NCBI GenBank assembly: GCA_027864655.1
Contig: JAQAZG010000008.1
Coordinates: 1-64,000 of the forward strand
Direction of reading: 5' to 3'
Length of the DNA stretch: 64,000 nucleotides
DNA from: Oleispirillum naphthae
Lineage (GTDB): Bacteria > Pseudomonadota > Alphaproteobacteria > Rhodospirillales > Rhodospirillaceae
Positions 36,545-47,150 of this stretch are shown here, one piece after another. Below the pieces are notes generated by a model. It saw only the letters and a list, made by a program, of their open reading frames with translations, did no database searches and was not told the origin of the DNA. Each line of letters opens with the position of its first letter. The first letter of the stretch is position 1. Both the position numbers and the translations under genes were made by a program.

Positions 36545-37627
36545 ATGATGATGATGACGCGGCGGGCGGGGCTGGCGGCGGTCCTGGCGTTGGGGTTGGG
36601 CGCGGCGGGCTCGGCCCTTGCGGCGGAGCCCTTGAAGGTCGGCTTCGTCTACGTCGGGCCGATCGGCGACTACGGCTATTCGCACCAGCACAACGAAGGC
36701 CGCCTCGCGGTGGAGAAGCGCTTCGTCGGCAAGGTGAAGACCACCTATGTGGAAAACGTGCCGGAAGGCGCGGACGCCGAGCGGGTGATCCGCCAACTCG
36801 CCCAGACCGGACATGCGCTGATCTTCACCACCTCCTTCGGATTCATGAATCCCACCGCCAAGGTGGCCAGGCAGTTCCCCAAGGTGAAGTTCGAGCACGC
36901 CACCGGTTATCTGCGCGGGCCCAACCTCGCCACTTACATGGCGCGCTTCTACGAGGGGCGCTATGCCTCCGGCGTCGCCGCCGGGCGTCTGACCAAGAGC
37001 AACAAGCTCGGCTACATCGCTTCCTTCCCCATTCCCGAGGTGGTGCGCGGCGCCAACGCCTTCACGCTGGGCGCGCGCAGCGTCAACCCCAAGGCCGAGG
37101 TCCGCGTCGTCTGGGTGAACTCCTGGTACGATCCGGGCAAGGAACGCGAGGCCGCCGAGGCGCTGATCGCCCAGGGCGTGGACGTGATCGCGCAGCACAC
37201 CGATTCCGCCGCGCCGGTGCAGGCGGCGGACGAAAAGGGGGTGTGGGCGATCGGTCAGGCCTCCGACATGTCGCGCTTCGGCCCGCGTTCCCACCTTACC
37301 GCCATCGTCGATGACTGGTCCGGCTATTACATCGCACGCGTCCAGGCGGTGCTCGACGGGGCCTGGACCTCCACCGACACCTGGCGCGGCTTCGACGCGG
37401 GCATGGTGCGCCTCGCGCCGTTCAACCCGGCGGTGCCCGCCGCGGTGAAGGCCGAGGCGCTGAAGGTCGAGGACGAGATCAAGAGCCACAAGCTCCACCC
37501 CTTCACCGGGCCGATCAAGGACCAGTCGGGCAAGGAACGCGTCGCCCCCGGCAAGGTGATGGCGGACGCCGACCTGTTGCGGATGAACTGGTTCGTCCAG
37601 GGCGTGATCGGCGACATGCCGAAGTAA
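36545..37627 (+). CDS. BMP family substrate-binding protein
   Basis: The 360-residue protein has a signal peptide (MTRRAGLAAVLALGLGAAGS, cleaved near ALA-AEP) and the Bmp/Med fold: VGFVYVGPIGDYGYSHQHNE at the mature start, TTSFGFMNPTAKVARQFP and ASFPIPEVVRGANAF. No cysteine lipobox is seen, so it should be free in the periplasm. Family members bind purine nucleosides or, in related clusters, simple sugars and autoinducers. GAGGGAGAAGC precedes three consecutive ATG codons, of which I took the first. It is last in the operon and is followed by a repeat element four bases after the stop. Confidence 0.9.
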   Translation: MMMMTRRAGLAAVLALGLGAAGSALAAEPLKVGFVYVGPIGDYGYSHQHNEGRLAVEKRFVGKVKTTYVENVPEGADAERVIRQLAQTGHALIFTTSFGFMNPTAKVARQFPKVKFEHATGYLRGPNLATYMARFYEGRYASGVAAGRLTKSNKLGYIASFPIPEVVRGANAFTLGARSVNPKAEVRVVWVNSWYDPGKEREAAEALIAQGVDVIAQHTDSAAPVQAADEKGVWAIGQASDMSRFGPRSHLTAIVDDWSGYYIARVQAVLDGAWTSTDTWRGFDAGMVRLAPFNPAVPAAVKAEALKVEDEIKSHKLHPFTGPIKDQSGKERVAPGKVMADADLLRMNWFVQGVIGDMPK

Positions 37628-37631
37628 GAGC

Positions 37632-37779
37632 TAAAACTCAGTGGGGGGACTCGCTCCCCCCACACCCCCCATAACTTGTTTTTCGCCGCGTGATGGTCTT
37701 ATGGCCCTGCGCGCAAAAGTTATGGGGTCCGGGATCCGCGACCCCGGCGGGTCCAGGGCGGAGCCCTGGCCTGGTTTTT
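37632..37779. repeat. Dispersed palindromic repeat, locus 7
   Basis: It fills the convergent gap between the binding-protein gene and msrB. Modules: CTAAAACTCAG, the stem TGGGGGGA-CTCGC-TCCCCCCA, ACCCCCCATAACTTG, a shortened linker (CGCCGCG ... GGTCTTATGGCCC), TTATGGGG, the stem GGGGTC-CGGGATCCGC-GACCCC and CCAGGGC-GGA-GCCCTGG ending in T7. The right border provides the msrB stop codon. Confidence 0.82.
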
Positions 37780-38148
37780 TTATCCCGTCTTCTCCGGCGC
37801 GAAATCGAGCGCCAGGCCGTTGATGCAATAGCGCAGGCCGGTGGGCTGCGGGCCGTCGGGGAAGACGTGGCCGAGGTGGCCGCCGCACTTGGCGCAGGTG
37901 ACCTCGATACGGGTCATGCCGTGGTCGGCGTCGGTGCGGGTGGCGACCGCGCCTTTTTCGAGGACGTCGAAGAAGCTGGGCCAGCCGCTGCCGGACTCGA
38001 ACTTGGCGCCGGAGGAGAAGAGCGGCGCGCCGCAGCCGCCGCAGACGAAGGTTCCGTTGCGGTGTTCTTCGAGCAGCGGGCTGGAGAACGGCGGTTCGGT
38101 GCCGCAGAGTTCGAGGATGCGGCGGCGTTCGGGCGGCAGGGCGGGCAT
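37780..38148 (-). CDS. msrB: Peptide-methionine (R)-S-oxide reductase MsrB
   Basis: The 122-residue enzyme repairs methionine-R-sulfoxide in proteins. It has both zinc-binding CxxC pairs (FVCGGCGAPLF and VTCAKCGGHLGHVF), the substrate-site block FESGSGWPSF and the catalytic cysteine in GLRYCINGLALDF. The ATG is preceded by CCGGAGG at seven bases. Length and motifs are complete. It is a single gene between the repeat and serB, transcribed leftward. Confidence 0.95.
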   Translation of the reverse strand: MPALPPERRRILELCGTEPPFSSPLLEEHRNGTFVCGGCGAPLFSSGAKFESGSGWPSFFDVLEKGAVATRTDADHGMTRIEVTCAKCGGHLGHVFPDGPQPTGLRYCINGLALDFAPEKTG

Positions 38149-38195
38149 GGGCGGGCCTCCGGAGTTGGGTCTCCTCCGGATATGGTGTGCGCGGC

Positions 38196-39161
38196 TCAGT
38201 CCGTCACGAATTCGCTGCGGCGGTAGCCCTGGGCGAAGAGGAGGCCGGTGAGGTCGGCGAAGTTGAGCGCGGCGCGCGCGCCGGCGACCACCGTGGGCTT
38301 GCCGTGGAAGGCGACGCCGAGTCCCGCGGCCTGGATCATCGGCAGGTCGTTGGCGCCGTCGCCGACGGCGAGCGCCGCCTCCAGCCCCACCCCTGCCTCG
38401 GCGGCGGTGGCGGAGAGGGTGGCGCGCTTGGCGTCGCGGTCGAGGATCGGCTCCGCGACGGTGCCGGTGAGCTTGCCGTTTTCGATGACGAGGTCGTTGG
38501 CGAAGACGCGGTCGAAGCCGCAGGTTTTCGCCACCCGCCCGGCGAAGGGCAGGAAGCCGCCGGAAATCAGCACGGCGACCGCGCCGTTCTTGCGCATCGT
38601 CATCACCGCGGCGCGGCCGCCGGGGGTGAAGCGGACCTCGGCGTAGGTCTCGTCGATGGTGGTCTCGGGCAGTCCCTTGAGCAGGCCGACGCGTTCCCGC
38701 AGCGCGGCGCGGAAATCGAGTTCGCCGTTCATCGCCCGCGCGGTGATCGCGGCGATGCGGTCCTTGATCCCGGCGTGGGCGGCGAGTTCGTCGAGGGTTT
38801 CGCCGGTGACGAAGGTGGAGTCCATGTCGGCGATGAGCACCGCCTTTTTGCGCCCGTCCGCCTTTTGCGCGATGACGTCGAGGCCGCCCTGCGGGTAGAA
38901 GGGGGTGAGGGCCGCACGCGCCGCGGCGTCCGCCTGGTCGGGGTTGAGTTCGGCGAAGGCGATGTCGCAGGCGCTGCCCGCGGCCTCGGGGTCGTCGAGC
39001 CAGTCCGGCGCGGCGGTTTCCGCGCCGAGGTGGGCGAGCGCGGCGCGCACCGCATCGACCGCCTCGGGCGCGATGACGACGCCCCGGGGAAAGCGCCCGA
39101 GCGAGCCGGGGCCGGGCGCATCGACTTTCGGGGCGGCGATCAGGGTGAGGACGTGGGACAT
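38196..39161 (-). CDS. serB: Phosphoserine phosphatase SerB
   Basis: The 321-residue product has an N-terminal regulatory-like segment (1-100) and a HAD phosphatase domain: LIADMDSTFVTGETLDELA with D112 and D114, VAVLISGGFLPFA, and AVGDGANDLPMIQAAGLGVAF. It makes the last step of serine synthesis. Longer upstream readings run antisense into miaA; the ATG chosen starts MSHVLTLIAAP. Its start codon overlaps the divergent miaA start by two bases (CATG). Confidence 0.94.
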   Translation of the reverse strand: MSHVLTLIAAPKVDAPGPGSLGRFPRGVVIAPEAVDAVRAALAHLGAETAAPDWLDDPEAAGSACDIAFAELNPDQADAAARAALTPFYPQGGLDVIAQKADGRKKAVLIADMDSTFVTGETLDELAAHAGIKDRIAAITARAMNGELDFRAALRERVGLLKGLPETTIDETYAEVRFTPGGRAAVMTMRKNGAVAVLISGGFLPFAGRVAKTCGFDRVFANDLVIENGKLTGTVAEPILDRDAKRATLSATAAEAGVGLEAALAVGDGANDLPMIQAAGLGVAFHGKPTVVAGARAALNFADLTGLLFAQGYRRSEFVTD

Positions 39162-40170
39162 GGGCGTTCGGTCTTTCTCGGCGGAGACGGCGGAAAGCGG
39201 CTTTGCCGCCGCCGGGCCCTGCCTGATCGTGGCGGGGCCGACGGCCTCGGGGAAATCCGCGCTGGCGATCGCCCTGGCGCAGCGCCTCGGCGGCGAGATC
39301 GTCAACGCCGACAGCATGCAGGTTTATCGCGATTTGTCCATCCTCACGGCGCGTCCGCCGGATGAAGATACGGCGCTGTCGCCGCACCACCTCTATGGCG
39401 TGCTGGCGGCGGGGGAAACCTGCGCCGCCGGGCTGTGGCTGGCGTGGATGCGCCGCCTGCTGCCCACGATCTGGGGGCGTGGGCGGCTGCCGGTGGTGGT
39501 GGGCGGCACCGGGCTCTACCTGCGCGCCCTGACCGCCGGCCTCGCCCCGGTGCCGGAGGTGCCGCCGGAAGCGCGCGCCGCGGCGGCGGCGGATTACGAC
39601 CGCCTGGGGGCGGCGGCCTTCGCCGCAGATCTGGCGAAGCTGGACCCCGCCGCCGCTGCCGCCATCCCCCCCGGCAACCGCCAGCGGATGATCCGCGCCA
39701 TGGAAGTGGCGCGCGCCACCGGGAAGCCGATCTCCGTCTGGCAGGCGGAGCCGCACGCGGGCGGCCTTTCCCGCCCGCCGGTGGTGGTGAGCCTGCTGCC
39801 GGAGCGGGAGTGGCTTTATGCGCGGTGCGACCGGCGCTTCCGCGCGATGCTCGCCGCCGGGGCGTGGGAGCAGGCGGAGGCGGCGCTTGCCGCCGGGCTT
39901 TCTCCCGATGCGCCGGTGTGCCGGGCGCTCGGCGCCGCCGCGCTGATCGCCGCGATCCTCGGGCGGATGGACCGCGAGGCGGCGGTGGCGGTGGCGCAGC
40001 GGGAAACCCGCAACTACGCGAAGCGGCAGCTCACCTGGTTCCGCCGTCAGCTCGCGGCGGACATCGTGCTGCGCCCGCCGCAGGATTCCCCCGAGTCGCC
40101 GGAATTTGCCGCAAAACTGGCGGAAAACGTAGGGCTATGCCTGTCGAAGGCGGACAACGCTCTCCGCTGA
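39160..40170 (+). CDS. miaA: tRNA dimethylallyltransferase MiaA
   Basis: The 336-residue enzyme transfers a dimethylallyl group to A37 of tRNAs reading UNN codons. It has the P-loop VAGPTASGKSALA near residue 25, NADSMQVYRDL, the catalytic VVGGTGLYLRAL, and the C-terminal RQLTWFRRQ. Starts upstream of the chosen ATG lie inside serB on the other strand; TGAGGA sits nine bases before it. There is therefore no intergenic space for a miaA promoter, which must lie within serB. Confidence 0.93.
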   Translation: MGVRSFSAETAESGFAAAGPCLIVAGPTASGKSALAIALAQRLGGEIVNADSMQVYRDLSILTARPPDEDTALSPHHLYGVLAAGETCAAGLWLAWMRRLLPTIWGRGRLPVVVGGTGLYLRALTAGLAPVPEVPPEARAAAAADYDRLGAAAFAADLAKLDPAAAAAIPPGNRQRMIRAMEVARATGKPISVWQAEPHAGGLSRPPVVVSLLPEREWLYARCDRRFRAMLAAGAWEQAEAALAAGLSPDAPVCRALGAAALIAAILGRMDREAAVAVAQRETRNYAKRQLTWFRRQLAADIVLRPPQDSPESPEFAAKLAENVGLCLSKADNALR

Positions 40171-40238
40171 AGCCGCAGCATCGAGAAAGAATGTTGCAGC
40201 ATATGGAAAAAAACTTTCCGGATGTTTGTCGGTTTTAA

Positions 40239-40412
40239 TTGACCCTGGTTCCGCGAAATCATAAGTAGGATGCTCTCTTTCAGGCGCCCTGAATGAAAAG
40301 AGGCGCCGGACGAACGGAGGACGGGGTTTCCCCGGCGAGGAGATGAAGAGGTTGATGCGGCGTGGCGTCCGGCGGAACCGGGCCGCGCCGTTGGCATTCG
40401 GCAACGGTTTTT
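40239..40412 (+). promoter_or_regulatory. ilvB promoter and leader with terminator-like hairpin
   Basis: The 254 bases before ilvB hold a -35 box TTGACC (40239-40244) with a CATAAG/TAAGTA -10 region 15-17 bases later, a GGCGCC...GGCGCC hairpin, and at 40388-40412 a hairpin CCGTTG...CAACGG followed by five T, ending 12 bases before the ATG. The last looks like an attenuator. I find no leader peptide rich in Ile, Leu or Val codons, so the controlling signal is not clear. Confidence 0.45.
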
Positions 40413-40424
40413 GGAGCGGAAGGT

Positions 40425-42188
40425 ATGATGCAGGAACGCATGTCCGGAGCGGAGATAGTCCTCAAGGCCCTGGTGGATCAGGGCGTCGAGGTCGTATTCG
40501 GCTATCCGGGAGGCGCCGTACTTCCGCTTTACGATGCGATCTTCAAGCAGAACCACATCCGCCACATCCTCACCCGCCACGAGCAGGCGGCGGTGCACGC
40601 GGCGGAGGGCTATGCCCGGTCCACCGGCAAGGTCGGCGTGGTGCTGGTGACCTCCGGCCCCGGCTCGACCAACGCGGTGACCGGGCTTCTGGACGCGCTT
40701 TTGGATTCCGTGCCCCTGGTCTGCCTGTCGGGGCAGGTGCCCACCCAGCTGATCGGCACCGACGCCTTCCAGGAGGCGGACACCACCGGCATCACCCGTC
40801 CGTGCACCAAGCACAACTATCTGGTCAAGGACGTGGAGCTGCTCGCCGGGGTGATGCACGAGGCGTTCTACGTGGCGCGCACCGGGCGGCCCGGCCCGGT
40901 GGTGGTGGACCTGCCGAAGAACGTGCAGGTGGCCGAGGGTCCCTACGTGCAGGCGCACCAGGTGAAGCACAAGTCCTACCGCCCGCCGGTGAAGGGCGAC
41001 GCCGCGGCGATCGAAAAGGCGGTGGACCTCATCGCCTCGGCGAAGCGTCCGGTGTTCTATTGCGGCGGCGGCGTGGTCAACTCCGGTCCCGCGGCGTGCG
41101 CGGCGCTGACCGAGCTGGTGCGCGCCACCGGCTATCCGATCACCCTGACCCTGCAGGGCATCGGCGCCTTCCCCGGCTCCGACCCGCAGTTCCTCGGCAT
41201 GCTCGGCATGCACGGCACCTATGAGGCCAACCTCGCGATGCACGGCTGCGACGTGATGGTGGCGATCGGCGCGCGCTTCGACGACCGCGTCACCGGCAAC
41301 GTCGCGGGCTTCGCGCCGGGGGCGGAGATCATCCACGTGGACGTGGACGCCGCCTCGATCAACAAGAACGTGCGCGTCGATATTCCGATCATCGGCGACG
41401 CGGGCTCGGTGATCGCCGACATGCTGGCGGCGTGGAAAGCCAAGAAGTGCAAGCCCGACGGCGAGGCTCTGGCCCGCTGGTGGCGGCAGATCGAGACCTG
41501 GCGGGCGCGCAAGTGCCTGGCCTATGCGCCCTCGGAGGCGGTGATCAAGCCGCAGTTCGCCATCGAGCGGCTCTATGCCGCGGCCAAGGACCGCGACACC
41601 TACATCACCACCGAGGTCGGCCAGCACCAGATGTGGGCGGCGCAGTTCTACCGCCAGGAAGAGCCGCTGCACTGGATGACCTCCGGCGGCCTCGGCACCA
41701 TGGGCTACGGCTTCCCCGCCGCCATCGGCGTGCAGCTGGCGCATCCGGACAGCCTGGTGGCCTGCATCGCGGGCGAGGCCTCGTTCATGATGAACATGCA
41801 GGAGATCGCCACCGCCGCGCAGTACCGCCTGCCGGTGAAGGTGTTCATCCTCAACAACGGCTACATGGGCATGGTCCGCCAGTGGCAGGAGCTTCTGCAC
41901 GGTTCGCGCTACTCCGAGAGCCATTCCGAGGCGCTGCCCGACATCCCCAAGCTGGCGGACGCCTTCGGCATCACCGGCATGGTGGTGGACCGCCCCGCCG
42001 ACCTCGACGCCGCGATCGCGCGGATGATCGAGACCCCCGGCGCGGTGCTGGTGGACGTGCGCGTGGACCCGGCGGAAAACTGCTTCCCGATGATTCCCTC
42101 GGGCGCCACCCACGACAACATGCTGCTCGGCGAGCTGGTCGGCTCCCGCGGCCCGACGGTCACCGAGGCGGGCAAGGGCCTCGTCTGA
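40425..42188 (+). CDS. ilvB: Acetolactate synthase large subunit
   Basis: The 587-residue thiamine-diphosphate enzyme condenses pyruvate with pyruvate or 2-oxobutyrate, first common step to valine, leucine and isoleucine. Motifs: GYPGGAVLPLYDA, RHEQAAVHAAEGYAR with the catalytic glutamate, TSGPGSTNAVTGLLDA, and the cofactor site AGEASFMMNMQE...ILNN. In that site Glu stands where many homologues have Asp of GDG, a change I believe is common in alphaproteobacteria. I chose the ATG at GGTATGATG; an alternative ATG lies 15 bases on. It is followed by ilvN (65 bases) and ilvC. Confidence 0.95.
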   Translation: MMQERMSGAEIVLKALVDQGVEVVFGYPGGAVLPLYDAIFKQNHIRHILTRHEQAAVHAAEGYARSTGKVGVVLVTSGPGSTNAVTGLLDALLDSVPLVCLSGQVPTQLIGTDAFQEADTTGITRPCTKHNYLVKDVELLAGVMHEAFYVARTGRPGPVVVDLPKNVQVAEGPYVQAHQVKHKSYRPPVKGDAAAIEKAVDLIASAKRPVFYCGGGVVNSGPAACAALTELVRATGYPITLTLQGIGAFPGSDPQFLGMLGMHGTYEANLAMHGCDVMVAIGARFDDRVTGNVAGFAPGAEIIHVDVDAASINKNVRVDIPIIGDAGSVIADMLAAWKAKKCKPDGEALARWWRQIETWRARKCLAYAPSEAVIKPQFAIERLYAAAKDRDTYITTEVGQHQMWAAQFYRQEEPLHWMTSGGLGTMGYGFPAAIGVQLAHPDSLVACIAGEASFMMNMQEIATAAQYRLPVKVFILNNGYMGMVRQWQELLHGSRYSESHSEALPDIPKLADAFGITGMVVDRPADLDAAIARMIETPGAVLVDVRVDPAENCFPMIPSGATHDNMLLGELVGSRGPTVTEAGKGLV

Positions 42189-42253
42189 TTCTCTTGGCAA
42201 GCGCCGCGGTTTCCGCCATACATCGGCGGGGGCCGCGCGTGGACGGTAAGGAT

Positions 42254-42778
42254 ATGCAAACAGTGACGACGCAAACCGAAGCCATCGAAACCCACACCAT
42301 CGCCGTGCTCGTCGATAACGAGGCCGGGGTGCTGGGCCGCGTCATCGGCCTGTTCTCGGGGCGGGGCTACAACATCGAAAGCCTCACCGTCTCCGAGGTG
42401 GACCACCACGAGCGCCTGTCGCGCATCAACATCGTCACCACCGGCACGCCCATGGTGATCGAACAGATCAAGGCGCAGCTCGGCCGCCTGGTGCCGGTGC
42501 ACCGGGTGCGCGACCTCACCTCCGAGGGGCCGTCGGTGCAGCGCGAACTCGCCCTGGTCAAGGTCGTCTCCACCGGCGAGCGCCGCGTCGAATCGCTGCG
42601 CGTCGCGGACATCTTCCGCGCCCGCGTGGTGGACTCCACCAACGAATCTTTCGTCTTCGAGATCGTCGGCAAGACCGGCAAGCTCGATGCGTTCATCCGG
42701 CTCATGGAGCCTTTGGGGCTGATCGACGTGTCGCGGACCGGCGTCGCCGCCATCGCTCGTGGGACGGACTCTCTCTAA
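42254..42778 (+). CDS. ilvN: Acetolactate synthase small (regulatory) subunit
   Basis: The 174-residue subunit activates IlvB and makes it sensitive to valine. The N-terminal ACT domain is clear: HTIAVLVDNEAGVLGRVIGLF and GRGYNIESLTVSEV near residue 40, followed by the second domain with DIFRARVVDSTNESFVFEIVG, given here in two parts: DIFRARVVDS and FVFEIVGKTGKLDAF. The start has AAGGAT very close to the ATG. Order ilvB-ilvN-ilvC is the usual operon. Confidence 0.95.
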   Translation: MQTVTTQTEAIETHTIAVLVDNEAGVLGRVIGLFSGRGYNIESLTVSEVDHHERLSRINIVTTGTPMVIEQIKAQLGRLVPVHRVRDLTSEGPSVQRELALVKVVSTGERRVESLRVADIFRARVVDSTNESFVFEIVGKTGKLDAFIRLMEPLGLIDVSRTGVAAIARGTDSL

Positions 42779-43855
<1,077 letters not shown>

Positions 43856-43868
43856 GGCGACGGGCGGA

Positions 43869-43920
43869 AAACCGAGGGGTCCGGAGGGTCGCGCGCCCTC
43901 CGGCCCCCTTGCGGTTTTTC
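43869..43920 (+). terminator. Terminator after ilvC
   Basis: A long nested stem: GAAAACCG with CGGTTTTTC outside, AGGGG with CCCCCT in the middle and CCGGAGGG with CCCTCCGG inside around TCGCGCG. The right side is T-rich. The inner palindrome resembles the dispersed repeat family, of which this may be a degenerate member. Confidence 0.8.
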
Positions 43921-44022
43921 CATATTCGGAAAAACCGATCGATTCGGCCGGAAAAAATCGTCTTGCCTTTTTCCGGGGGTTCGGGTCACATGAATGCTCG
44001 ATATCCGAAAGGTGGAACCGCG

Positions 44023-44166
44023 ATGCACCATCGCACGCACATCAGGAACGCCAGGACGGCACGGGCCATCGCCCGCACTGCGCCGGTCGTTCCCGTGTGG
44101 GTTCTGCCGCTTTCCTTCCTGCTTCTTCTCCTCGCCCTGCGACTTATCGGCCCCTGGGCTGCTTGA
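44023..44166 (+). CDS. Small leucine-rich ORF before leuA (possible leader peptide or small membrane protein)
   Basis: A 47-residue reading with AAGGTGGA before its ATG. The first half is arginine- and alanine-rich; the second half, WVLPLSFLLLLLALRLIGPW, has nine leucines in fifteen residues. It stops 90 bases before the leuA ATG. The composition fits either a leader peptide whose translation senses leucyl-tRNA or a single-helix membrane protein. An in-frame ATG at 43990 would add eleven residues. Confidence 0.45.
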   Translation: MHHRTHIRNARTARAIARTAPVVPVWVLPLSFLLLLLALRLIGPWAA

Positions 44167-44256
44167 GGCTTGGTGCATCGCACCGCCCGGCGTTCAGGGG
44201 ACCGGAAACGGGTCGCGTGCGTTTTGCCATGAGATTTTGAAGCAGGAGTTTTCCCA

Positions 44257-45837
44257 ATGACCGTATCCGCCAATGTGACCGCCTTCGGCGATGCCGACCG
44301 CGTCATCATTTTCGACACCACCTTGCGCGACGGCGAACAGTCGCCCGGCGCCTCGATGAACCTGGAAGAAAAGCTGCGCGTCGCCGAGGCGTTGGAGGCG
44401 ATGGGCGTGGACGTGATCGAGGCGGGCTTCCCGGTCGCCTCCACCGGCGACTTCGAGGCGGTGAAGGCGATTGCCGAGCGCTCCTCCGGCGCGAGCGTGA
44501 TCTGCGGCCTGTCGCGCGCCACCAAGGGCGACATCGCGCGCTGCGCCGAGGCGGTGAAGCCCGCGCAGCGCCAGCGCATCCACACCTTCATCTCCACCAG
44601 TCCGCTGCACATGCAGTACAAGCTGCAGCTGCCGCCGGAGGAGGTGTTGAAGCGGGTGGGCGAGAGCGTCGCCTACGCGCGCTCCCTGGTGGAGGACGTG
44701 GAATGGTCGGCGGAGGACGGCTCGCGCACCGAGTTCGATTTCCTCTGCCGCTGCGTCGAGGCGGCGATCGCCGCAGGCGCGTCCACGATCAACATCCCCG
44801 ACACCGTGGGCTATGCGGTGCCGGAGGAATACGCGGCGATGATCAAGGGCGTGATGGAGACCGTGCCCAACGCCGACAAGGCGATCTTCTCGGTGCACTG
44901 CCACAACGACCTGGGCCTGGCCACCGCCAATTCCCTGGCCGCGGTGAAGGCAGGCGCGCGGCAGGTGGAATGCACGATCAACGGCCTGGGCGAGCGCGCG
45001 GGCAACGCGGCGATGGAAGAGATCGTCATGGCGATCCGCACCCGCCACGACAGCGTGCCCTTCGTCACCGGCATCAAGACCGAGCACATCACCAAGGTGT
45101 CGCGGATGATCTCGGCGATCACCGGCTTCCCGATCCAGCCCAACAAGGCGGTGGTGGGGGCCAACGCCTTCGCCCACGAGTCCGGCATCCACCAGGACGG
45201 CATGCTGAAGCACGCCGGGACCTACGAGATCATGACGCCGGAGTCCGTGGGGCTGACCAAGTCCACCCTGGTGCTGGGCAAGCACTCCGGGCGCGCCGCC
45301 TTCCGCCAGAAGCTGGCGGAACTGGGCTATGGCGATCTCGGCGACAATGCGGTCAACGACGCCTTCACCCGCTTCAAGGACCTCGCCGACATGAAGAAGG
45401 AGGTGTTCGACGAGGACATCTCCGCGATCATCGACGAGACCGCGATGCGCGGCCACGACCGCATCAAGCTGGTCTCTCTGGAGGTCAAGTGCGGCACGGT
45501 GTTCCGTCCGCCGCATGCGGTGATGGAGCTGGAGATCGACGGCCAGACGGCGAGCAAGGACGCCACCGGCGACGGCCCGGTGGATGCGATCTTCAAGGCG
45601 GTCCGCGCCCTGGTGCCGCACGAGACGGTGCTGGAGCTCTACCAGGTGCACGCGGTGACCAAGGGCACCGACGCGCAGGCCGAGGTGACGGTGCGGTTGC
45701 GCGAGGCCGGCAAGTCGGTGAACGGCCAGGGTTCGGACACCGACACCATGGTCGCCTCCGCCAAGGCCTATATCCATGCGCTCAACAAATTGCTGGTGAA
45801 GCGGGAGAGGCAGATTCCCGGAGGCATCGCGGTTTGA
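44257..45837 (+). CDS. leuA: 2-isopropylmalate synthase
   Basis: The 526-residue enzyme condenses acetyl-CoA with 2-oxoisovalerate, the first leucine-specific step. It has the DRE-TIM barrel motif IFDTTLRDGEQSPGASMN, the metal-binding HCHNDLGLATANSLAAVKAG, GLGERAGNAAMEEI and a C-terminal LeuA allosteric domain (from about residue 395) that binds leucine for feedback inhibition. The ATG has CAGGAG eight bases upstream. It follows ilvBNC on the same strand, with a terminator and a leucine-rich small ORF between. Confidence 0.95.
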   Translation: MTVSANVTAFGDADRVIIFDTTLRDGEQSPGASMNLEEKLRVAEALEAMGVDVIEAGFPVASTGDFEAVKAIAERSSGASVICGLSRATKGDIARCAEAVKPAQRQRIHTFISTSPLHMQYKLQLPPEEVLKRVGESVAYARSLVEDVEWSAEDGSRTEFDFLCRCVEAAIAAGASTINIPDTVGYAVPEEYAAMIKGVMETVPNADKAIFSVHCHNDLGLATANSLAAVKAGARQVECTINGLGERAGNAAMEEIVMAIRTRHDSVPFVTGIKTEHITKVSRMISAITGFPIQPNKAVVGANAFAHESGIHQDGMLKHAGTYEIMTPESVGLTKSTLVLGKHSGRAAFRQKLAELGYGDLGDNAVNDAFTRFKDLADMKKEVFDEDISAIIDETAMRGHDRIKLVSLEVKCGTVFRPPHAVMELEIDGQTASKDATGDGPVDAIFKAVRALVPHETVLELYQVHAVTKGTDAQAEVTVRLREAGKSVNGQGSDTDTMVASAKAYIHALNKLLVKRERQIPGGIAV

Positions 45838-45917
45838 CCGAAGGGGGCGTCTTGCCGCGCTTACGAAAATGTCGATAATGAAAATCGGCTCTGCCAAGCC
45901 GCACGACTTGTGCTAAG

Positions 45918-45942
45918 AATGCCGGGGTCCGTCCCCGGCATT
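45918..45942 (+). terminator. Hairpin between leuA and mreB
   Basis: A perfect 10-bp stem AATGCCGGGG / CCCCGGCATT with loop TCCGT, 80 bases after leuA and 82 before mreB. It lacks a long T run (TTCGC follows), so it may be a leuA terminator or part of the mreB leader. Confidence 0.5.
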
Positions 45943-46011
45943 CGCGCATAGCGCGGGGGGAAACGACGGATGCGGGTCTTGGGACGGGGCGCTTCGGGCG
46001 TCGAAAGGTAA

Positions 46012-47064
<1,053 letters not shown>

Positions 47065-47150
47065 ACGCCGCGCCGATGGCGCGGCCGCGGGAGGGGCATA
47101 CGGTAGGCTACGCAACGTCACGGCATGATCGTGCTTGAGGAGATCTGTGC

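Noticed and set aside
40343..40424. Leader peptide for ilvB attenuation
   Set aside because: The short readings in the ilvB leader are arginine-rich and lack clusters of Ile, Leu or Val codons.
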